Below, in pieces: positions 58,728 through 64,000 of a stretch of DNA of 64,000 nucleotides. Position 1 is the first letter of the stretch; each line of letters starts with the position of its first letter. Below the pieces are notes generated by a model. It was given only the letters and a program-made list of their open reading frames with translations. It ran no database searches and was not told the DNA's origin. Made by a program: the position numbers and the translations under genes. Source of the DNA: an uncultured Halomicronema sp. (GTDB lineage: Bacteria; Cyanobacteriota; Cyanobacteriia; Phormidesmidales; Phormidesmidaceae); the NCBI GenBank assembly GCA_937899725.1, contig CALCCA010000187.1:1-64000 (forward strand), given 5' to 3'.

Positions 58728-60515
58728 TTATTGAGCGTCGGCTTTCCATAGGTAGCCCATCTGGTCAATCGTGAGGCTCGTCTCAGGAAAATCATTCGCG
58801 GTGAGCTGTCGGATCAGGGTGACACTTTCAAAAAAATTGTCGATATAGGGCACGCCATTGTCGTCTAAGGCGACAGGAATAATGCGCCCGCCCAAGAAAT
58901 CGCCCGTACCGTTAAGCTCAACCTGCAAGATTAAAGATTGCCCCAGCGGCCCCACGGTCGAGAGCGTGCGATAGCCCAAAAAGTTGCCGAGGGAATAGGC
59001 AATTAGCTTGTCTTGATAAAGCTCGATCGCTCTGGGCACGTGGGGGCCATGCCCCAAAATCAGGTCAGCACCAGCCTCCACCATCGTCCGCGAGAACTGC
59101 ACCAGGTTGCCGCGATTTTCGGAAAAGAAGTATTCCGTTTGATTGCGCACGCGCAGCGCATCGGTGCCCTCGGCCCCGCCATGCACCGAGACCACCACCA
59201 TATCGGCCTGGGCTTGGGCCACTCGGACCAACTCAGCGGCAGCAGTCAGGTCATTCATGTTGTTGTGGTCATCCCAATAGCTGAAGCCGATAAAGGCGAT
59301 CGCATACCCATTAGCCTCAAGCATGACGATTTCACCTTGACGGCCCACAGCATGCATCCCCGCCTGTTCAATATGGGCGATGGTGTCGGCAAACCCTGCA
59401 TCCCCAAAGTCAAAGGAGTGGTTGTTGGCAACGCTTAAGATGTCGAACCCAGCTGCTTGCAGCACGGGGGCAAAGGCCGGTGGCGTTCGAAAGGCAAAGG
59501 TCATGCCACGGCTCACATCCTTCGCCACATAGGGGGAGTCAGTGAGAGTGCTTTCAAAATTGCCAAAAAGGATATCGACTTCCCCCATAAACATTTTGAC
59601 GCTGTTGAACAGGTAGTTGGGGTCTGCCGGCAGTCGATAGTTGGGGAAATTAGTGCCGGGAATAATGTCGCCCACGGCTTTCAAACTGACGGCAACTTGG
59701 GCAGAGGGCGGCACGGTCAGCACATTAGCCGCAGCACCGAGCCCGTTGTTTGACGTGATGGGTCGCCACAAAGCGGTTGCAGTAGCCGGGAGCAGATCGG
59801 GTGGGGGTGACTCTGGCAGGGAGCTAGGAGCAAGCGCGGGAGCAAGAGGGGTCGGCTCCTGAGCGACGATTGCGGGCTCTAGCTGATCGGGCGACGTGAC
59901 AATAACGGCGGATGCATCCGCCGAGGGTCGCCTCAGCTGAGCAACGGCAAATCGCGATCGCAGCGGTTCATTTGTGAAGGCGATCGCGGTGCCCACAACA
60001 AAACTGGCACCGCCCAAAGCGAGCGCCCCGACTCGTAATTGTCGGCGTCGGGCCAGCTGTTTACGTTGAAGATGCTGTGGCTGCAGTCCAGCAGCCGGTG
60101 CCGACGTCGAGGGCACTGAACCGTGCCTTTTCTCGACTGCTTTAGCGGTGGTTGCAGGCAGCAATCGGGCCAGGGGCGAGGGCTGGCGTGTTGCTTGCTC
60201 TGGCGATCGCTCCAACAGCGCATGATGCACTAGCTGAGGGGCATCACGCGAGCCCCTGTCAATATAGACATAAACATCCCAATACTTCGTCCCCTGGAGC
60301 CCTTGTAAAGCCCGTTCGAGCTGGGGCAACAGCTGGCCCAAGCGATACAAATGGGTCGCCGGCAAATGAATATCGAGACGGGGCAGTGGCCCTGTAATCG
60401 TCAGGGGAGGCTGCAGGGCTAGGGCCGCGTTGACGTAATGGGCAATCGCCAGACAATTGCCTGACTGGGAGGCCGAAACCGGCGATCGCACCGTCTGCTC
60501 AGCCGCATGGGCCAT
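58728..60515 (-). CDS. CapA-family metallophosphatase-like protein with N-terminal extension
   Basis: A protein of 595 residues. The first 150 or so are a soluble, cyanobacterial-style domain containing LYRLGQLLPQLERALQGLQG. A membrane anchor follows at about 160-180 (LRVGALALGGASFVVGTAIAF) and a Pro-rich linker. The C-terminal 320 residues are a CapA domain (PF09587-type): VSLKAVGDIIPG, NFESTLTD, VANNHSFDFGDAGF, VVSVHGGAEG and ILGHGPHVPRAIELY. CapA proteins participate in poly-gamma-glutamate capsule synthesis or anchoring; here an envelope role is inferred since capBC genes are absent. ATG at 60515. Confidence 0.87.
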   Translation of the reverse strand: MAHAAEQTVRSPVSASQSGNCLAIAHYVNAALALQPPLTITGPLPRLDIHLPATHLYRLGQLLPQLERALQGLQGTKYWDVYVYIDRGSRDAPQLVHHALLERSPEQATRQPSPLARLLPATTAKAVEKRHGSVPSTSAPAAGLQPQHLQRKQLARRRQLRVGALALGGASFVVGTAIAFTNEPLRSRFAVAQLRRPSADASAVIVTSPDQLEPAIVAQEPTPLAPALAPSSLPESPPPDLLPATATALWRPITSNNGLGAAANVLTVPPSAQVAVSLKAVGDIIPGTNFPNYRLPADPNYLFNSVKMFMGEVDILFGNFESTLTDSPYVAKDVSRGMTFAFRTPPAFAPVLQAAGFDILSVANNHSFDFGDAGFADTIAHIEQAGMHAVGRQGEIVMLEANGYAIAFIGFSYWDDHNNMNDLTAAAELVRVAQAQADMVVVSVHGGAEGTDALRVRNQTEYFFSENRGNLVQFSRTMVEAGADLILGHGPHVPRAIELYQDKLIAYSLGNFLGYRTLSTVGPLGQSLILQVELNGTGDFLGGRIIPVALDDNGVPYIDNFFESVTLIRQLTANDFPETSLTIDQMGYLWKADAQ

Positions 60516-60623
60516 ACCAATCTCACTTCTCAGTTATCGATGGATGCTTGTGAGTCATAGACGCTCGCCCCGATTACTGTCAGCTCCAGGTCTGGCCATC
60601 GCCAGCAGCTGGGCCAATCGCCC

Positions 60624-60743
60624 TCAGACCAATCCCTGAGAAGACAGCAGATACTTGCCCAGTTGAAATAGATTGAGGGCGATAAACGTGATCAAAAAGA
60701 TCGTCACGACCACATTAAAAGCGTTTCGTAAAATGTTGACCAT
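60624..60743 (-). CDS. Possible 39-residue membrane protein
   Basis: ATG at 60743 opens MVNILRNAFNVVVTIFLITF followed by IALNLFQLGKYLLSSQGLV, a single transmembrane helix typical of cyanobacterial small membrane proteins. It matches none of the photosystem or cytochrome b6f small subunits I know. No strong ribosome binding site; an in-frame TTG at 60812 gives 62 residues. Existence is plausible but not proven. Confidence 0.4.
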   Translation of the reverse strand: MVNILRNAFNVVVTIFLITFIALNLFQLGKYLLSSQGLV

Positions 60744-61401
60744 GAATTTCGTTTGATAAATGGCAGCCTTTACACCTTCATCTAACCCACGCGATGTGAT
60801 GAACGGCTGCAAGGATTTTTAACACTCAGAGACGTTTACCCGGCAGCACTGAAATCACATCACAATTAGCTTTATTGATTTTGAAGACTGTCCGTTCTCC
60901 CAAATTTTCACGGATCAACTCGCTTGACACGTGACACGGTCAGGGAGTGGAGAGATCGAAAGGTCGAACGCGGTATGCTTATGCCGAGAAGTGGCGGCAA
61001 AGTAAAGCCAGCGCGGGATCGAACAAGGAGTCATGCTAACGGCTATCGTTGGGCCGACATCGTGGCCCGCCGTCAATAAAGCCCTGGCTCGGGGTGCCAC
61101 CTGTCAGGTCAACGCTCTAGCCGTCAGCAGCTCGGCATGGCTCCACTGCTGACAGGGTTAATCCGGTGCGTCATCGCCCCACATATCAACAGCAATTGGA
61201 CGATAATGGACGATGCTTGAGACAACAAGCTAAAGTGGTACTGACTACGACTAACGGTCTCAGTCGAATTCTAGCGAACGTCTGGACTAGAATCTGGAAG
61301 TTAATAGCAGCTTGCCGCAAAGGTTTGTACCCTAAGCGCACAGCTAACCTGACCGTTGTGCTGGTTGTGGCGAGCATTGCAGACATGTGGAGCAAGGTTT
61401 G
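60744..61401. other. Long intergenic region upstream of perR
   Basis: About 650 bases with no supported gene beyond the possible small protein's 5' extension. I see no tRNA or known riboswitch signature. The direct repeat GGACGATAATGGACGATG is near 61199. It may hold perR promoter elements. Confidence 0.45.
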
Positions 61402-61833
61402 ATGCAGAACTCTACGGCCTCGACCCCGATTCGTTCTTTAGAAGATGCGATTGAACGCTGCCAGGCGTTAGGCATGCGCCTGAGTCGCCAGCGGCGCTAC
61501 ATTCTCGAGCTGCTTTGGGAGGCGAAGGAACACCTGTCGGCCCGCGAGATTTACAACCGCCTGAGCCAAAAGGGCTGCGACATTGGCCACACCTCGGTCT
61601 ATCAAAATCTCGAAGCGCTGTCGGAGCAAAATATTATTGAGTGCGTTGAGCGGTCCGATGGTCGGCTCTATGGTCACATTAATGATGCTCATAGCCACGT
61701 GAACTGCACCAATACGCAACAAATTATCGATGTGCACGTCGAATTACCTGAGGCGTTGATTCGTCAGGTTGAGGCACAAACCGGCACCAAGATTACAGAA
61801 TATCGAGTCGACTTCTTTGGTGTGCGTCAGTAG
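61402..61833 (+). CDS. perR: PerR/FurC-type Fur-family repressor
   Basis: A protein of 143 residues. The start RSLEDAIERCQALGMRLSRQ and the winged-helix segment YILELLWEAKEHLSAREIYN are close to FurC/PerR of Anabaena and Slr1738 of Synechocystis. The metal-binding region reads YGHINDAHSHVNCTNTQQIIDVHVELP with clustered histidines; the CxxC zinc pairs of classic Fur are missing, as in FurC proteins. It represses peroxide-stress genes until metal-catalysed oxidation inactivates it. The ATG at 61402 is preferred to an in-frame GTG at 61387; AAGG lies just upstream. Confidence 0.9.
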   Translation: MQNSTASTPIRSLEDAIERCQALGMRLSRQRRYILELLWEAKEHLSAREIYNRLSQKGCDIGHTSVYQNLEALSEQNIIECVERSDGRLYGHINDAHSHVNCTNTQQIIDVHVELPEALIRQVEAQTGTKITEYRVDFFGVRQ

Positions 61834-61839
61834 TTCGCG

Positions 61840-61914
61840 TTAGCTGCTTAAAACGTCTTTAGTGAATAGATAAAAGACGGTTCCGAAGACGAAGGCGGCG
61901 ATCACCATTTCCAT
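61840..61914 (-). CDS. Candidate 24-residue single-pass membrane microprotein
   Basis: The frame starts ATGGAAATGGTG and codes MEMVIAAFVFGTVFYLFTKD followed by VLSS, one hydrophobic helix with a short charged end. A good ribosome binding site, AGGGAGC, lies nine bases upstream. It is convergent with perR, with its stop seven bases past the perR stop. It does not match PsbT, PetN, PetL, PsbM or KdpF as I know them. A 7-bp inverted pair (CGTCTTT/AAAGACG) lies inside it. No homologue can be named. Confidence 0.5.
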   Translation of the reverse strand: MEMVIAAFVFGTVFYLFTKDVLSS

Positions 61915-62176
61915 TACATTTAGCTCCCTGTATTCATCGCAATGATGGTCTGAACGCTGGGGGCAGCCCCCCAAAAACTCAGCCATTTCGTCAACCTAAC
62001 GGACTTTAGGTCTGATAGAAAGCAGGGAATCACCTATCTTGACAGGTACCCATTAATCACTCCCATCCGTAATCCGCTCAGGGTCGAACATGGGCGATCG
62101 CCTGCCAGCTTCAGCCGCGATGATGCAACTTAGTTTGGCCTTTGGGGATGAGCTTGACCTGAGGGATCGTAGCGGC

Positions 62177-62797
62177 TCAGGTCTCAATTGGCAGTAAACC
62201 TTTGGGTGGCGTGATTTCGACATAGCCAGCAGCAAGATCGACGACGGGCACGATCGCGTAAACAAAGGGAATCAAAATCGGCAGATTCCCCTTTTTGGTG
62301 GATTTAGTCGTTGGGGACGCAGCAGTTGACTTAGTTGATGCCGCCTGAGCATACAGTTCGATCGCCAGCAGATCATTACCCGCTGCATAGACATCGACGA
62401 CAGTGCCGATCGCCACGCCGGTAGCTTGCAGTCGCACCGTCAAACCCACTAAATCTGAGACATGAAATTCATCCGATTCCACCGCGAGGCGATCGCCCGC
62501 CGGTACGACCAACTTCGCTTCGCGCAACGCTTCAGCCTGATCGCGATAGTTCACCCCAGCCAGCTTCAGCACATAGAGACCTTTACCCGCTAGATAACGA
62601 CCCGACACTAGCTGCACGGATTCGGGCTGCGTCTGCCCCGGTTTCAGCAGCCAGCGCTCACCGGGGGCCAAAAATCGTTCAGGAAAATCACTGTCAGGGT
62701 AGACGCGAACGGCTCCGTCAAGCCCTTGAGGGGCAACGATGCGGCCAATCTCTAGCCAATCGGTGACGGCAGCATCTGACTCCATAGCAGCCGTCAT
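62177..62797 (-). CDS. rimM: Ribosome maturation factor RimM
   Basis: A protein of 206 residues. The N-terminal RimM domain ([25 protein letters not shown], then [10 protein letters not shown]) is followed by the PRC-barrel ([16 protein letters not shown]..., [16 protein letters not shown], ending with [28 protein letters not shown]). It helps mature the 30S subunit by binding S19. An extra Ser/Thr/Lys-rich loop (about 155-170, [20 protein letters not shown]) is inserted in the barrel. ATG at 62797 overlaps the stop of the upstream aminotransferase as ATGA, so they are translationally coupled. Farther upstream in-frame Mets lie inside that gene. Confidence 0.93.
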   Translation of the reverse strand: MTAAMESDAAVTDWLEIGRIVAPQGLDGAVRVYPDSDFPERFLAPGERWLLKPGQTQPESVQLVSGRYLAGKGLYVLKLAGVNYRDQAEALREAKLVVPAGDRLAVESDEFHVSDLVGLTVRLQATGVAIGTVVDVYAAGNDLLAIELYAQAASTKSTAASPTTKSTKKGNLPILIPFVYAIVPVVDLAAGYVEITPPKGLLPIET

Positions 62798-64000
62798 GAA
62801 CCCACCACAGCAGGAATTGCCGCTGTCGGTTGAGTCTGATAAAGCTGCGTGACCACCGTGGCCAAATGCTGAATGCCCTGGGCGATTTCGGCATCGGTTG
62901 CCGTCAAGCTGATGCGAATGCACTGGCGGGTGTGGGGCCAATCTTCGCGCAGGCCGGGGAAGAAAGGATCGCCGGGCACCACAATAACGCCATACTGCTT
63001 GAGCTGCTGATACAGCTCGCGATCGCTCACGGGCAGCTGATCAAACCACAGCCAGGCAAAAATCGCGCCCTCTCCCCGATGCAGGTACCAGGGTGCCGTG
63101 GCGGGCATGAACTGGTCGAGGCTGTCTTCGAGAACGGCAAATTTGTTGCGATAGTAGGGCCGAATCACGGTTTCAGCAAGATTGCCTAAGGCTCCGGACG
63201 CGATCGCTCGGGCCGCGATCGCCTGACCATAGCGGGAGGAATGAATACACAGATTGGTCTGAAAAGACTGGAGCACCTGAATGATGGCTTCATCACCGAG
63301 GGCAATGCCGATGCGCTCTCCCGGCAGTCCGGCTTTCGACAGACTGAGACAGTGCACCATGTTCTGCCGGAAGATGGGCGTCATCTCGGTGAAGTTCAAT
63401 CCCGGATAGGGCGGCGCATAGGCCGAATCGACAAACACCGGCACGTTATGCGGAGCGGCCAAATCAGCAATCCGATGGACTTCGTCGTCAGTCAGCACAT
63501 TGCCAGTCGGATTGCAGGGCCGAGAAAACAACACGAACCCCGTGTTTTCATTAATTTCTAGCTGGCTAAAATCGGGACGATATTTAAAGGAATGAGGTGT
63601 CTCACCGATATCAATCGTCGGTTTATACGCCTTTAACGCTTCGGGAAACAGCGAGACGCCACCGTAGCCGGTGTAGTCGGGGCTGAGGGGCAAAACGATT
63701 TCTCGGAGTTGTTGATCAGCGGTGTAGCCCCCAAAGGCATTGGCTGCAAAAAAGTACAGCGCCTGACTGCCAGGCGTAATCAAGATATTGCGCTCAGTCA
63801 GGGCTAAATCATAGCGCTGGTTAAAGTCGGCTAAAACCGCGGCAATCAAGGGCTCATACCCTTGGCTAGAGCCGTAGCGACAGACGACTTCGCCATAATC
63901 ACTACTGTTGAGCAGATCCGCTGTGCAGTCGCGCCACAGCTGCTCGACCTCCGGCAAGATGACCGGGTTACCGGCACTGAGATTAATAAAAGACTTGCCC
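62794..64000 (-). CDS. avtA: Valine-pyruvate aminotransferase-like protein (5' end cut by window)
   Basis: A class I/II PLP-dependent aminotransferase; 402 residues are present and the frame is open to the window edge, where [20 protein letters not shown] continues the family sequence upstream of the first TTG-coded residue. It has [29 protein letters not shown], the PLP-binding Lys in [16 protein letters not shown], and the typical C-terminus. This pattern matches AvtA, which transfers amino groups between valine or alanine and pyruvate-type keto acids. rimM overlaps its stop codon by four bases, forming an operon. Confidence 0.88.
   Translation of the reverse strand, partial: GKSFINLSAGNPVILPEVEQLWRDCTADLLNSSDYGEVVCRYGSSQGYEPLIAAVLADFNQRYDLALTERNILITPGSQALYFFAANAFGGYTADQQLREIVLPLSPDYTGYGGVSLFPEALKAYKPTIDIGETPHSFKYRPDFSQLEINENTGFVLFSRPCNPTGNVLTDDEVHRIADLAAPHNVPVFVDSAYAPPYPGLNFTEMTPIFRQNMVHCLSLSKAGLPGERIGIALGDEAIIQVLQSFQTNLCIHSSRYGQAIAARAIASGALGNLAETVIRPYYRNKFAVLEDSLDQFMPATAPWYLHRGEGAIFAWLWFDQLPVSDRELYQQLKQYGVIVVPGDPFFPGLREDWPHTRQCIRISLTATDAEIAQGIQHLATVVTQLYQTQPTAAIPAVVGS

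Noticed and set aside
61959-61973. GGGGGC/GCCCCC hairpin upstream of the microprotein
   Set aside because: Considered as a terminator; on the plus strand it is followed by A residues and on the minus strand the T-run precedes it, so it does not fit.

Overview
The window is a stretch of cyanobacterial chromosome. The evidence is psaC (photosystem I iron-sulfur subunit) divergent from acpP-fabF-transketolase, a PerR/FurC-type regulator, cyanobacterial or plastid families (DUF760, DUF3352, pheophorbide-a-oxygenase-like Rieske protein), and very frequent copies of the HIP1 palindrome GCGATCGC inside genes. The sequence is visibly GC-rich. Together with MITE-like repeats between genes this suggests a filamentous Leptolyngbya/Nodosilinea-like lineage; that placement is inference. 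No rRNA, tRNA, CRISPR array, transposase or prophage was recognised.

Layout. 0-6.6 kb: LtrA-like membrane protein, VOC protein, cNMP-sensing histidine kinase, a PHP phosphoesterase translationally coupled to a conserved protein, a Nudix hydrolase and a deacetylase-fold protein. 6.6-9.7 kb: a tiny lipoprotein made of nine DPCAA repeats, preceded by a candidate Pho box, then a secreted DUF3352 protein. 10-21.2 kb: RNase III, a DoxX-like protein, a large DUF4114 surface protein, a Rieske oxygenase, a pentapeptide-repeat protein, an LD-carboxypeptidase, a PAS/GAF/GGDEF diguanylate cyclase and a secreted protein with elastin-like repeats. 21.6-32 kb: a fused 5-oxoprolinase, GNAT, SNF2 helicase, DUF760, and an ABC ATPase-scpB pair. 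32-44 kb: WG-repeat lipoprotein, fabD-plsC, GNAT, ferritin, endonuclease/phosphatase-like protein, DUF1028, an AsnB-type asparagine synthetase and a secreted DUF6816-like protein. 44-64 kb: multi-GAF kinase-like protein, pyrD, cupin, psaC/acpP-fabF-tkt, hybrid histidine kinase, CapA-like and SH3b envelope proteins, perR, rimM and a cut avtA-type aminotransferase.

How the genes relate. Most are housekeeping: fatty acid and phospholipid synthesis (fabD-plsC, acpP-fabF), carbon metabolism (tkt), pyrimidine synthesis (pyrD), RNA and ribosome maturation (rnc, rimM), chromosome segregation (scpB), iron and oxidative stress (ftn, perR). Around these sit signalling proteins and several exported or envelope proteins. 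Accessory variation is concentrated in intergenic DNA. I find at least three MITE-like families with terminal inverted repeats, an AATTCCGCATT-rich repeat cassette, a relic of a GNAT gene, and a G-run tract with quadruplex potential.

There is no clear multi-gene novel system. The best leads are the Pho-box/DPCAA lipoprotein locus, the elastin-like exported protein, an unlisted 24-codon membrane microprotein convergent with perR, and the MITE families.
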